Shown in pieces: positions 8,921-18,717 of a DNA stretch of 64,000 nt (the first letter of the stretch is position 1; every line of letters starts with the position of its first letter). Under the pieces are notes generated by a model. The model did no database searches and had not been told where the DNA came from. It worked only from the letters and a program-made list of their open reading frames with translations. The position numbers were made by a program, and so were the translations under genes. Source of the DNA: Rhizobiales bacterium Ga0077537 (GTDB lineage Bacteria; Pseudomonadota; Alphaproteobacteria; Rhizobiales; Hyphomicrobiaceae); contig LNEM01000009.1 of the NCBI GenBank assembly GCA_001464955.1, positions 248,001-312,000 on the forward strand, read 5' to 3'.

Positions 8921-9526
8921 ATGAGAAGCCGGCAGGCCGCTCGGTTATGGGCCGCGACGTTGGCGCTTCTTTGCGCTTGCGGCACCGCGCGTTCAGAGCC
9001 CTTCGAGAAGGAGCGCTGCGACGCGCTCGTCGAGGAGCATGGGAAGCTCGTGGCGGGCGGGGTGCCCGAGGTCGTCCGCAAGGGGCCGCAGTGGGCGGCC
9101 GAGAATGCTTCCCCGGAGCGGCTCGCTGAAGCCCGACGGTTTCTCGCGCTTGAAGAAGCTCTGCTCTTCCGTTGCGGGCATGCCAAGCTGAGGGCCGCGC
9201 CTCCGGCACCACCGGAAGGGGAGGCTGCCAAGGGTGGGCCGGGTGCGGCCACGGCGGCCGCGGCGGGGGCCGTGGCGGGTGCTGGTGTCGCTGCAGCGGC
9301 GAAAGCGAAGTCGGGATCGGGAAGCAAGGCCAGGGCGGCGCGGCCGGCGACGGCTGCCGAAGGCAAGGCTCAGCGTCCCCGTCCGGCGAAAGGGGCACCG
9401 GCCGAGCCGGCGTCCGCCGACGCCAAGGCGAAGCCGAAGCCCAAGCCGAAAGCATCGCCGAGGCCCAAGGCGAAGGCCGATGACGCGTACCGGCCGCCGG
9501 CCAAGACCTCCGGCGTGACGAACTAG
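8921..9526 (+). CDS. exported Lys/Ala/Pro-rich protein of unknown function
   Basis: 201 aa, no function recognised. An N-terminal export signal (about residues 1-26) contains LCAC, so it could be a lipoprotein modified at Cys20 or a plain secreted protein. A short folded-looking segment (about 26-90) holds two Cys residues (ERCDAL and FRCGHA) that could form a disulfide. The rest is low-complexity: an Ala/Gly stretch, then a strongly basic Lys-Pro-Ala tail (KAKPKPKPKASPRPKAKA). Such tails resemble histone-H1-like or peptidoglycan/DNA-binding disordered regions, but that is only an analogy. It sits between tpiA and secG and may be cotranscribed with them. Confidence 0.75.
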   Translation: MRSRQAARLWAATLALLCACGTARSEPFEKERCDALVEEHGKLVAGGVPEVVRKGPQWAAENASPERLAEARRFLALEEALLFRCGHAKLRAAPPAPPEGEAAKGGPGAATAAAAGAVAGAGVAAAAKAKSGSGSKARAARPATAAEGKAQRPRPAKGAPAEPASADAKAKPKPKPKASPRPKAKADDAYRPPAKTSGVTN

Positions 9527-9645
9527 CACCGCACCGTGGCTGAGGGTTGTTGCTGGCCACAGGCGGATGGCTCGTGTAGAAGCGCCGACGAACACTTGGC
9601 AGGCGCGCTCGATCGCGCCGCAACGATCCACGGACAGGCACTGGC

Positions 9646-9993
9646 ATGGCCACCATTCTTCTCATCGTGCATCTCATGATCGCCGCCGGCCTCGTCGCCG
9701 TCGTTCTGCTGCAGAGGTCGGAAGGCGGAGGCCTCGGCATCGGCGGTGGTGGGTCGGGCCTCATGAGCGGTCGCGGGCAGGCGAACTTCCTTACCCGCCT
9801 GACGGCCGGACTGGCTGCGGCCTTCTTCGTCACCAGCATCAGCCTGACGCTGCTGGCCCGGCAGGGCGCGCGCCCGGTGTCGCCGCTCGATGCGCCGATC
9901 TCGTCTCCGGGCAGCCCGGCGCCGAAGGGTGGTGTGCTCGACAGCCTGGAACAGGGCAAGCAGAGGCTGCCGTCGCCGCCCAAGTCGGAGTAG
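9646..9993 (+). CDS. secG: preprotein translocase subunit SecG
   Basis: Accessory membrane subunit of the SecYEG translocon. 115 aa. Two transmembrane helices (about residues 2-24 and 52-75) are joined by the diagnostic glycine-rich loop LLQRSEGGGLGIGGGGSGLMSGRG, followed by NFLTRLTAGLAAAFFVTSISL. A Pro/Ser-rich cytoplasmic tail follows, as usual in alphaproteobacterial SecG. The position between tpiA and pyrG is conserved in the class. Confidence 0.95.
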   Translation: MATILLIVHLMIAAGLVAVVLLQRSEGGGLGIGGGGSGLMSGRGQANFLTRLTAGLAAAFFVTSISLTLLARQGARPVSPLDAPISSPGSPAPKGGVLDSLEQGKQRLPSPPKSE

Positions 9994-11709
<1,716 letters not shown>

Positions 11710-11762
11710 GTGGCCTGCGGCGGGCGGTATCGTCGCGGGATCGCAAATCGGGAGGCTGACCA

Positions 11763-12125
11763 ATGGGGTCGACATCTGTCCTCGCCGTCGCGTTCGTGGC
11801 GGTGGTCGCGACTGCCGTCACGCACGTCGAAGCCCACGCCTCCGACCTCGCCGTTCGCGGGTCGGCGATCGCGGCGGAGACGTGCGGGCGGTGCCATGCG
11901 GTGGGCGTCGACGATGCGAGCCCGCAGAAGGTCGCGCCGCCGTTCCGCACATTCGGCGAGGATCATCCGATCCCGATGCTGGTGGACGCGCTCAAGACCG
12001 GCATCGTCGGGGGGCATGAGGAGATGCCGATGTTCGATCTCGGGCTCGAGGGCGTCGAGGCGCTCGTCGCCTACATCGACAGCCTAACCGGCGCCGGGCC
12101 GAAGTATCTCGGTGACAAGCGATGA
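11763..12125 (+). CDS. periplasmic class I cytochrome c
   Basis: 120 aa. A signal peptide (residues 1-25, ending HVEAHA) is followed by one heme c attachment motif CGRCH at residues 41-45 and a distal methionine candidate in GHEEMPMFDLGLEGVEALVAYIDSL. This is the layout of a small monoheme electron carrier. It is close in type to the short cytochromes c found next to respiratory enzymes, but no such enzyme is adjacent. It overlaps the next gene by ATGA, implying cotranscription. Partner and electron donor are unknown. Confidence 0.85.
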   Translation: MGSTSVLAVAFVAVVATAVTHVEAHASDLAVRGSAIAAETCGRCHAVGVDDASPQKVAPPFRTFGEDHPIPMLVDALKTGIVGGHEEMPMFDLGLEGVEALVAYIDSLTGAGPKYLGDKR

Positions 12126-12553
12126 GGGTGCGGCTCGGGGCGGCGGCGCTCGTCGTGATCGTCGTCGGCGGGTCTGCCGAGGCGCAGCTCTACCAGTCGA
12201 GCGTGTCGTGCGAGGTCGCCGATTTCAGCATGACGCTCCGGCTCTATCTGCCGCTCGCTCCGGATGGCTCGGGATCGCCGGGGGCCGGGGGAATGGAGGG
12301 GACGCTCGAGATCCATCACCAGAAGGTGCCGAAGGATCGGCGGCTCTGGTCGCTCGGCGGCAAGCGTCCGGCGCAGTTCTGGAACCGGGACGGCGAACTC
12401 CGGATGCTCCTGATGGTCGGGCCGGTCGATGATCCGGTGACCGTCGTCATCGAGACGGCGCAGCGACCCGGCGAGACGCAGCACGGCGGCCGGTTCCGGT
12501 TGATCAGCAGCGAGGTCAGCCTCAGCGGGCGGCTTGCCTGCAACGCCGGTTAG
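12122..12553 (+). CDS. small secreted protein of unknown function
   Basis: 143 aa, not recognised. A signal peptide (about residues 1-21, ending GSAEAQ) precedes a mainly beta-type, Gly-rich sequence. There are two cysteines, Cys30 (SVSCEV) near the start of the mature part and one at its end (RLACNAG), which could form a disulfide linking N- and C-termini. It is translationally coupled to the cytochrome c gene upstream through an ATGA overlap, so it is probably a periplasmic partner of it. No motif supports a catalytic role. Confidence 0.7.
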   Translation: MRVRLGAAALVVIVVGGSAEAQLYQSSVSCEVADFSMTLRLYLPLAPDGSGSPGAGGMEGTLEIHHQKVPKDRRLWSLGGKRPAQFWNRDGELRMLLMVGPVDDPVTVVIETAQRPGETQHGGRFRLISSEVSLSGRLACNAG

Positions 12554-12617
12554 GCGGCACACTCGACCCGACGGGCAGAGGGCGTCGAGCCCCGCCGACG
12601 GCAGGAGAGGTCGAGGG

Positions 12618-13370
12618 ATGGATCTACGCGGCAAGGTGGCGCTCGTCACGGGCGGCAACGGCGGGCTAGGGCAGCGGATCTGTCACGCGCTGGCGAAAGA
12701 AGGCGTGCACATCGCCGTCATGTACGCGCAAAGCCGCGAGCAGGCGGAAGGTGTCGCACGGGAGCTGCAAACTTCGCATCAGGTGACGGCGGCGGCGTTC
12801 GGCTGCGACATCACCGATCAGGCGGCCGTCGAGGCGCTGGTTGCGGCGGTGGTCGCCCGCTTCGGGCGGATCGACATCCTCGTCAACGATGCGGCGTTCA
12901 ACAAGTCGGTGCCGTTTCCCGACCTCGACGCCATGACGATGGAGCTTTGGGACAAGATCCTGGCGGTCAATCTCACGGGGCCGATGCGGCTCATCAAGGC
13001 GGTGGCGCCGGTGATGAAGCAGCAGGGCTCGGGCCGGATCGTCAACATCTCGTCGGTGGCGGGGCTCGGGCCGACGGGTTCGTCGATCGCCTATGCGGTG
13101 TCGAAGGCGGGGCTCATTCACCTCACCAAGTGCATGGCAGTGTCGCTGGCGCCGGAGGTGCTGGTCAACTGCGTGGCGCCGGGGCTGCTCGAAGGGACGC
13201 GGGCGACGGCGAACCTCCGCGCCGAACAGATCGAGCGCTCGTCGTCGACGTCGCTTCTCCGCAAGGCCGCCGACAAGGACGATTGCGCCGACATGACCGT
13301 CACCATGTGCCGCACCGAGACGATGACCGGGCAGACGGTGGTGATCGACGCGGGGCGTATCTTCCATTGA
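12618..13370 (+). CDS. short-chain dehydrogenase/reductase (FabG-like)
   Basis: NAD(P)-dependent oxidoreductase of the classical SDR family, 250 aa. The nucleotide-binding motif TGGNGGLG is at residues 11-18, the catalytic Ser is in NISSVAG, and Tyr/Lys are in YAVSK. The usual NNAG motif reads NDAAF here, a tolerated variant. The sequence is closest in style to 3-oxoacyl-ACP reductases and sugar dehydrogenases, but the substrate cannot be told. The start is ATG 12618 after GAGG. The 3' end runs into a strong hairpin shared with the convergent GrdB-like gene. Confidence 0.85.
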   Translation: MDLRGKVALVTGGNGGLGQRICHALAKEGVHIAVMYAQSREQAEGVARELQTSHQVTAAAFGCDITDQAAVEALVAAVVARFGRIDILVNDAAFNKSVPFPDLDAMTMELWDKILAVNLTGPMRLIKAVAPVMKQQGSGRIVNISSVAGLGPTGSSIAYAVSKAGLIHLTKCMAVSLAPEVLVNCVAPGLLEGTRATANLRAEQIERSSSTSLLRKAADKDDCADMTVTMCRTETMTGQTVVIDAGRIFH

Positions 13371-13376
13371 GGGGCG

Positions 13377-13395
13377 CCCGGGCGCATCGCCCGGG
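13377..13395. terminator. bidirectional hairpin terminator
   Basis: CCCGGGCG at 13377-13384 pairs perfectly with CGCCCGGG at 13388-13395 across a three-base loop. It lies seven bases past the SDR stop and 13 bases before the end of the convergent GrdB-like gene. It has no T-run on the plus side, so efficiency is uncertain. Confidence 0.6.
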
Positions 13396-13407
13396 TCGCC
13401 GTCTCGA

Positions 13408-14274
13408 TCACGTGCGCGGGGCTTGTCCGCGCTTCTGCCGCCGTTCGTCGCCGATGGCGAGCAGGCGTTCGCGATCCTCGGGGCGAACGCGATTGTAGCG
13501 TTCGCGCCAACCCGGATCGGGACGCCATTCGAAGGGCGCACGGACGGTCTCGCGCGGGGCCGTCGCCGTTTCCAGAAGCCCGAGGCCTAGGCGGACGATT
13601 TCCCGCTGCATGTCGGGCCGCCAGGGATGGCCGCACGGATTTCCAAGCGGGAAGTCGACGAACAGAAACCGCGGCACGGCGCAGTGCTCGACGATGTCGC
13701 GTGCCGAGCCAATGATGACGGTCGGGAGGCCATGGGCCTCGAGGTAACGGGCAACCAGACTCACGGTCTGGTGACACACCGGTCAAAGAGCGGTGAGCAA
13801 GGCCGCGTCGGCACCGTCCTCGCGGAGCCGCGCCAGGATCTCGGGCGCGTCGTGGGTGAGCGTCTTCGCATGGCTGTAGTCGGTCGGGGCGCCATGGAAG
13901 CGGGGCGCGAGGCTGCCGACCACGCCGGCCGCGACGAGGCTCTTCATGGCCTCGGTCGGGAGGAAGGTCTCGCGATCGTCGGTGTGGGTCGCTTCCTTGT
14001 CCCAGGCGAGGTCGGTGTCGAATGTGCGGGGCGGCGCGTTGACGTCGCCGGACCAGACCTGCTTGCGGCCCTTGGCGTCACGATTGGAGCGGTCGGGCGG
14101 ACCGGCCGTCGTGACGAGGCCGATGCGGGCCTCGGACAGGCGCTTCGTGAACGGCGCGAACGGCGCGTCGTCGAAGTGGGCCCAGACATAATCGTTGTCG
14201 TAGCCGAGCGCCCGGTAGTAATTCCGCGTCCGCTCCATGTAGGGGACGGGAGCGCCGGTGTCGTCGCTGGTCAT
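13408..14274 (-). CDS. GrdB/PrdB-like reductase, probable selenoprotein (in-frame UGA = Sec164)
   Basis: 288-residue reading frame interrupted only by one TGA at 13785-13783. The frame continues for another 124 codons with good coding character. Around the TGA the protein reads EDGADAALLTAL-U-PVCHQTVSLVARYLE, i.e. the UxxCxxT redox motif of the glycine/sarcosine/betaine reductase selenoprotein B (GrdB) and D-proline reductase (PrdB) family. Downstream VDFPLGNPCG echoes the HPLGDP of GrdB. A hairpin fitting a bacterial SECIS starts ten bases after the TGA (13754-13772). ATG 14274 is preceded by a perfect AAGGAGG. Known GrdB is about 430 aa and works in anaerobic amino-acid reduction; this is a shorter aerobic-lineage relative with unknown substrate. 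Automatic callers would split it into two genes (13783-14274 and 13408-13779). SelA/B/C are not in the window. A pseudogene is the alternative. Confidence 0.82.
13754..13772 (-). promoter_or_regulatory. putative bacterial SECIS element
   Basis: Read on the minus strand, ACCAGAC pairs with GTCTGGT over seven base pairs around the five-base loop CGTGA. The stem starts 10 nt after the TGA codon, and the loop 17 nt after it. A G is the second base of the loop. Bacterial SECIS hairpins need a small apical loop with a G among its first two bases, about 16-37 nt after the UGA, so the fit is good. The element lies inside the coding sequence, as in all bacterial SECIS. Confidence 0.75.
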
Positions 14275-14625
14275 TGCGCCTCCTTGATCGATCACGTCGG
14301 CGACGGTCGGCGCCAACGACGCAAAATCGTCGCGCGATTTGCTTGCCATGCGCAACCGGCATGTTGTCAACAGATGAATGTGGCGTTCATCCCCACGCCA
14401 CGGTCGCGGCACGGGAAGATCGTATTGCTTCGGTCGCGTGGTTGCGCTCGAATGGTGCGCAATGGCCGCGCGCGAACTCAAACCATAACGGCCGGGTGGA
14501 GACGTCGCATGTTCCTCGACCAGACTCGGCCGGCCCTTTGGCCGTGCGACGTGGCACGCATCCGGTCGTGACGGTCCTCATGTCTGAAGTCCGCCGTCCT
14601 GCAGCTGTCTCCGAGGAGAACGTCC
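14275..14625. other. divergent intergenic region, GrdB-like / MFS
   Basis: 351 bp with both promoters expected. Two palindromes are visible. TGTTG-T-CAACA (within 14361-14375) is a possible repressor operator of the GntR/LysR style. GTGGCGT...ACGCCAC (14380-14401) is a seven-pair stem with an eight-base loop. Neither can be assigned. No ORF of credible composition was seen. Confidence 0.4.
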
Positions 14626-15915
14626 GTGGCTGACGGCTCCCAGATGGCGCACGCGGCCGGCCGCAGCCCGGATATCGACCTGTGGCCGGCGTGGTTCAGG
14701 CTGCTGGCGGCGCTGGCGGTGAGCACCGTCGGCGGCGTCGGCATGTGGTCGGTCGTCGTCGTGCTGCCGGCGATCGAGAAGGATTTCGGGATCTCGCGCG
14801 CCGAAGCGTCGTTCGCCTATACGCTGACCATGCTGGGCTTCGGCTTCGGCGGCATCTTGATGGGCAATCTCGCCGACCGGATGGGCATCTTCCGGCCGAT
14901 CGCCGGCGCTGGCCTCACGCTCGGGCTCGGGTATCTCGCGACGGCCTATGCGTCGAACATCTGGCAGTTCGCCATCGCGCACGGGCTGGTCATCGGGTTC
15001 CTCGGAAGCTCGGTCAGCTTCGGGCCGATGATCGCCGACATCTCGCACTGGTTCGAACGACGGCGCGGTATCGCGGTCGCCATCTGTGCGAGCGGAAACT
15101 ATCTCGCCGGCACCATTTGGCCACCGATCGTGCAGCATCTGGTGGCCACCTACGGTTGGCGGCAGACGCACGTGTGGCTCGGGCTCTTTTGCATCGTCGC
15201 GATGGTGCCGTTGTCGCTCGCCTTCAAGCGGCGTCATCCACGGGCTCATGCGGTGCCGGTCTCGACGCCGGGCCGGCCGGACCAGACGTCGACGTACGCA
15301 CCGCAACCTCCGCCGGTGCCGCTCGGCGTCCTGCAGATCCTGCTGATCGTCGCGGGTGTCGCGTGCTGTGTCGCGATGTCGATGCCGCAGGTGCACATCG
15401 TCGCCTACTGCGGCGACCTCGGTTACGGCGTGGCGCGTGGCGCGGAGATGCTCTCGTTGATGCTCGGGCTCGGGATCGTCAGCCGCCTCATCTCGGGGCT
15501 CGTCGCGGACCGGATCGGCGGCACCAAGACGCTGCTGCTCGGCTCCGTCCTGCAGGGCGTGGCGCTGCTTCTCTATGTGCCGTTCGACGGCCTGATGTCG
15601 CTGTACATCATCTCGGGCCTGTTCGGGCTCTTCCAGGGCGGCATCGTGCCGAGCTACGCGCTGATCGTGCGCCAGTATTTCCCACCGGAGGAGGCCGGCG
15701 CCCGGGTCGGCATGGTGCTGACGGCGACCATGATCGGGATGGCGTTCGGCGGATGGATGTCGGGTGTCGTCTACGACGTCACCGGCAACTATCAGGCCGC
15801 ATTCCTCAACGGGGTCGCGTGGAACGCGATCAACGTGGCGATCGTGCTCTTCATCCTGTGGCGCGGCAAGGCACGCGGACGAAGTGTGTCGCGGCCCGTC
15901 GCACAGCCCGCTTGA
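14626..15915 (+). CDS. MFS transporter (OFA/monocarboxylate-like)
   Basis: 429 aa, 12 predicted membrane helices with a central hydrophilic loop (about residues 203-225). The MFS signature between helices 2 and 3 is GNLADRMGIFRP, and the matching one in the second half is SGLVADRIGGTKTLLLG. The N-terminal part, with GVGMWSVVVVLPAIEKDFGISRAEASFAYTL, is typical of carboxylate/oxalate-formate type carriers. The start is GTG 14626; GAGGAGA occurs upstream. It is divergent from the GrdB-like gene and followed by a PhyH dioxygenase, so an organic acid substrate is possible but unproven. Confidence 0.85.
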   Translation: MADGSQMAHAAGRSPDIDLWPAWFRLLAALAVSTVGGVGMWSVVVVLPAIEKDFGISRAEASFAYTLTMLGFGFGGILMGNLADRMGIFRPIAGAGLTLGLGYLATAYASNIWQFAIAHGLVIGFLGSSVSFGPMIADISHWFERRRGIAVAICASGNYLAGTIWPPIVQHLVATYGWRQTHVWLGLFCIVAMVPLSLAFKRRHPRAHAVPVSTPGRPDQTSTYAPQPPPVPLGVLQILLIVAGVACCVAMSMPQVHIVAYCGDLGYGVARGAEMLSLMLGLGIVSRLISGLVADRIGGTKTLLLGSVLQGVALLLYVPFDGLMSLYIISGLFGLFQGGIVPSYALIVRQYFPPEEAGARVGMVLTATMIGMAFGGWMSGVVYDVTGNYQAAFLNGVAWNAINVAIVLFILWRGKARGRSVSRPVAQPA

Positions 15916-15971
15916 TCGCGATGGACACCCGGACTTAGGCTCGGCACCAACGCCAACAGGAGACGCCGACG

Positions 15972-16805
15972 ATGCCGCACGTGCTCACCGCCCAACAGGT
16001 CGAGGACTACAACCGCACCGGATACCACTTCCCGATCGACGTCCTGTCACCCGCCGAGGTGGCCGCGTTCCGAGGGCACCTCGAAGCCTACGAGCGCGAG
16101 AGCGGCGGCCCGATCAGCGGCGCCATGCGGCACCGCAGCCACGTCCTCTTCACGTGGGTCAATGACATGGTGCGGCATCCGAAGATCCTCGACGCCGTCG
16201 AGGACGTGCTCGGACCCAACCTCTACTGCTGGAACACGAGCTTCTTCATCAAGGAGGCGCGCGATCCGGGCTTCGTCTCGTGGCATCAGGACGCGACCTA
16301 CTGGGGGCTCTCGTCGCCGGACGTGATGACGGTGTGGCTCGCCTTCTCGCCCGCGAACAAGGTCTCGGGCTGCATGAAGTTCGTCGCCGGCACGCACAAG
16401 ATGCAGGTCGATCACGCGGACACGTTCCACAAGGACAACCTCTTGACGCGGGGGCAGGAGATCGCCGTCGACGTCGATGAAAAGGACGCGGTCTATGCCG
16501 AACTGAAGCCCGGGCAGGCGTCGCTGCATCACGTGCTGCTGTTCCACGGCTCGGCGCCGAACCAGTCGGACGATCGGCGTATCGGCCTCGCCATCCGGTA
16601 CATCCCGACGCACGTGAAGCAGGCGGTCGGATCGCGCGACTGGGCGACGCTCGTGCGCGGCGTGGATACGTTCGGGCATTTCGATCCGGAGCCGCGGCCG
16701 AGCCGCGATCTCGAGCCGGCGGCCGTGGCCTTCCACAAGGAAGTGAGCGAGGAGCAGGTGCGCGTCCTCTATCGCGGTACAGGCAAGCAGGAATACCGGG
16801 CCTGA
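15972..16805 (+). CDS. phytanoyl-CoA dioxygenase (PhyH) family protein
   Basis: Fe(II)/2-oxoglutarate-dependent oxygenase of the PhyH superfamily, 277 aa. The iron triad is visible: His105 and Asp107 in SWHQDATYW, and His192 in LLFHGSAPNQSDDRR. The arginine of LAIRY (residue 209) is the likely 2-oxoglutarate anchor. Relatives include phytanoyl-CoA hydroxylases and the ectoine/chlorinating enzymes; the substrate cannot be inferred here. It lies 57 bp after the MFS carrier on the same strand, suggesting a transport-plus-hydroxylation pair. Confidence 0.88.
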   Translation: MPHVLTAQQVEDYNRTGYHFPIDVLSPAEVAAFRGHLEAYERESGGPISGAMRHRSHVLFTWVNDMVRHPKILDAVEDVLGPNLYCWNTSFFIKEARDPGFVSWHQDATYWGLSSPDVMTVWLAFSPANKVSGCMKFVAGTHKMQVDHADTFHKDNLLTRGQEIAVDVDEKDAVYAELKPGQASLHHVLLFHGSAPNQSDDRRIGLAIRYIPTHVKQAVGSRDWATLVRGVDTFGHFDPEPRPSRDLEPAAVAFHKEVSEEQVRVLYRGTGKQEYRA

Positions 16806-16818
16806 GGCGAACTGCGGC

Positions 16819-17640
16819 TCAGCGGGTCACGACCCCGTTCGGCACGCCGAGAAGGTGGTCGACGGGGCCATGGCCGCCGCCGATGGGCATGTCGGCGCCG
16901 GCCGCGATGGCACGGTGCACGTAGTCCTTGGCGCGGCGGACGGCGTCCTGCAATGGCGTACCGAGGGCGAGTTCGGCGGCGATGGCTGCTGACAGGGTGC
17001 AGCCGGTGCCGTGCGTGTTGCGTGTCGCGATGCGCGTCGCTTCGAGGCGCAGCACATGGCCATCGACGGCGAGCCAGTCGACCGCCGTCGATCCGGTGCC
17101 GTGGCCACCCTTCAGAAGCACCGCCCTTGCGCCGAACTCGCGCAGCCGATCGAGCTGGGCGCGGGCTTCGTTCTCCGTCTCGGCGACGGGCACACCGAGG
17201 AGCTGGGCGGCTTCCGGCAGGTTCGGGGTGATCACCGTCGCGAGCGGCAGCAGGCGGGATTTCAGCGTGGCGATGGCCTCGGGCGCCAGCAGGACGTCGC
17301 CGCTCGTCGCCACCATCACCGGATCGACGACGAGCGGGATGCGCGCGGCGCGGGTTTCAAGAGCTGCCGCGACCGCCTCGATGATCGGCGCGTCGGCCAG
17401 CATGCCGGTCTTCACGGCGCCGACGGCGAGATCGTCGAGGACGGAGGCGATCTGCAGCGCCACGAAATCCGGCGGCACGGCGTGCACGCCCTGGACGCCC
17501 TTGGTGTTCTGGGCGGTCAGCGCGGTCAACACCGACGCGCCGTAGACGCCATGGGCGGCGAACGTCTTGAGATCGGCCTGGATGCCGGCTCCGCCGGAGC
17601 TGTCCGAGCCGGCGATGGTCAGGGCTATGGCGCGCCGCAT
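16819..17640 (-). CDS. thiD: hydroxymethylpyrimidine/phosphomethylpyrimidine kinase
   Basis: Phosphorylates HMP and HMP-P for thiamine synthesis and salvage; ribokinase-fold enzyme. 273 aa, standard. Motifs: ALTIAGSDSSGGAGIQADLKTFAAHGVYG at the N-terminus, DPVMVATSGDVLL, TPNLPEAAQLLG, LLKGGHG and the anion-hole/catalytic base ATRNTHGTGCTLSAAIAAELA near residues 205-225. The gene starts 19 bp after the ccdA stop on the same strand. No TPP riboswitch precedes it. Confidence 0.96.
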   Translation of the reverse strand: MRRAIALTIAGSDSSGGAGIQADLKTFAAHGVYGASVLTALTAQNTKGVQGVHAVPPDFVALQIASVLDDLAVGAVKTGMLADAPIIEAVAAALETRAARIPLVVDPVMVATSGDVLLAPEAIATLKSRLLPLATVITPNLPEAAQLLGVPVAETENEARAQLDRLREFGARAVLLKGGHGTGSTAVDWLAVDGHVLRLEATRIATRNTHGTGCTLSAAIAAELALGTPLQDAVRRAKDYVHRAIAAGADMPIGGGHGPVDHLLGVPNGVVTR

Positions 17641-17659
17641 GGGTTTCGATGCCTTCTGC

Positions 17660-18640
17660 TCAGTTGCCGCCCGCGCCCTGCTTCAGGATCTCGGTCTGGA
17701 GCGACTTCGACGTGGTCAGCTCCTCGAGCTGTGCCAGGATCGGCACGTTCTCGATCAGCCACTGGCCGAGCACGTTGATCGATCCGCCCATCAGGATCAT
17801 GCCGACCACGAGACCGGCAAGCCCGCTGTAGCGCAGCGCGTTCGTGTCGCGCATGACGAGGACGATCCCGGCCAGAACGAGAGCGAAGCCACTCCACCCG
17901 GCGAAGGGGGCGAGTGCCGGGGCGGCCGTGACGATGGCCGTCTTGATCCAGCCGAGCGCCTCGCCTGCGAACAGGAGGCCGGTGACGACGAGCACCGCGC
18001 CCATCACCTTCTCGACGCGGCCCATGTGGCGGCGGAAGCGCTTCATGAAGCCCATGAACGGGCCGATGGCGACCGCTGCAAGCACGAAGGGTATGCCGAG
18101 GCCCAGCGAATAGACCGCCAGCAGCTTGACGCCCGTCGTCAGGCTCGCCTCGTTGGCGGCGACGGTCAGCACGGTGGCGAGGATCGGCCCGACGCACGGG
18201 GTCCAGCCGAAGGCGAAGGCGAGCCCCATCACATAAGCGCCAAGGTAGCTCGCGCCCTGCACGTCGGTGTGATAGCGGGCTTCCTGATAGAGCAGCGGAA
18301 TGCGCAGAATGCCGAGGAAGTGCAAACCGAACAGCACGATGACGAGACCCGCCAGCATGGCGAGTTCGGCCTTGTAGGTCTGGATGAGCTGGCCGAAGGC
18401 CGATGCGCCAGCGCCGAGGCCGACGAAGACCGTGGTGAAGCCGAGGACGAAGCACAGGGCGGCGATCACGACGCGGCGGTGAGCCCGGCGATCGAGGTCC
18501 TTCTCGCCGGACATCTGCTCCAGGGTCATGCCGCCGAGATAGCCGAGGTAGGGCGGCACAAGGGGCAGCACGCAGGGCGAGAGAAAGCTCACCAGTCCGG
18601 CCAGCGCCACACCCACGTAGATGGAGAGATCGGCGAGCAT
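17660..18640 (-). CDS. ccdA: CcdA-type cytochrome c biogenesis / thiol transporter
   Basis: Inner-membrane DsbD-core protein that carries reducing equivalents from cytoplasmic thioredoxin to periplasmic thiols, e.g. for heme attachment to apocytochrome c. 326 aa. The two conserved half-site cysteines appear in LSPCVLPLVPPYLGYLGG (helix 1) and FAFGWTPCVGPILATVL. The first six helices form the core. An additional hydrophobic C-terminal region (about 235-300), with LAGIVLVMRDTNALRYSGL, makes the protein longer than a minimal 240-residue CcdA. It is upstream of thiD in one transcription unit. Confidence 0.92.
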   Translation of the reverse strand: MLADLSIYVGVALAGLVSFLSPCVLPLVPPYLGYLGGMTLEQMSGEKDLDRRAHRRVVIAALCFVLGFTTVFVGLGAGASAFGQLIQTYKAELAMLAGLVIVLFGLHFLGILRIPLLYQEARYHTDVQGASYLGAYVMGLAFAFGWTPCVGPILATVLTVAANEASLTTGVKLLAVYSLGLGIPFVLAAVAIGPFMGFMKRFRRHMGRVEKVMGAVLVVTGLLFAGEALGWIKTAIVTAAPALAPFAGWSGFALVLAGIVLVMRDTNALRYSGLAGLVVGMILMGGSINVLGQWLIENVPILAQLEELTTSKSLQTEILKQGAGGN

Positions 18641-18717
18641 CGAGTGGGGGTCTCCCTCGCAGTTGTCGTCACGACTGGCCTAGGCTTGCGGCGTGCCGTT
18701 GGCAAATCAAGCTGGCG

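Noticed and set aside
12534-12617. Longer N-terminus for the SDR
   Set aside because: The added 28 residues are Arg/Pro-rich and precede the canonical start of the Rossmann fold; ATG 12618 has a GAGG site.
13783-14274. Reading the GrdB-like region as a frameshifted or nonsense-broken pseudogene
   Set aside because: Both halves are in the same frame, the stop is a TGA at the exact redox position of the family, and a SECIS-like hairpin follows. Decay would not be expected to give all three.
17640-17660. TPP riboswitch upstream of thiD
   Set aside because: thiD begins 19 bp after ccdA; there is no room and no THI-box sequence.
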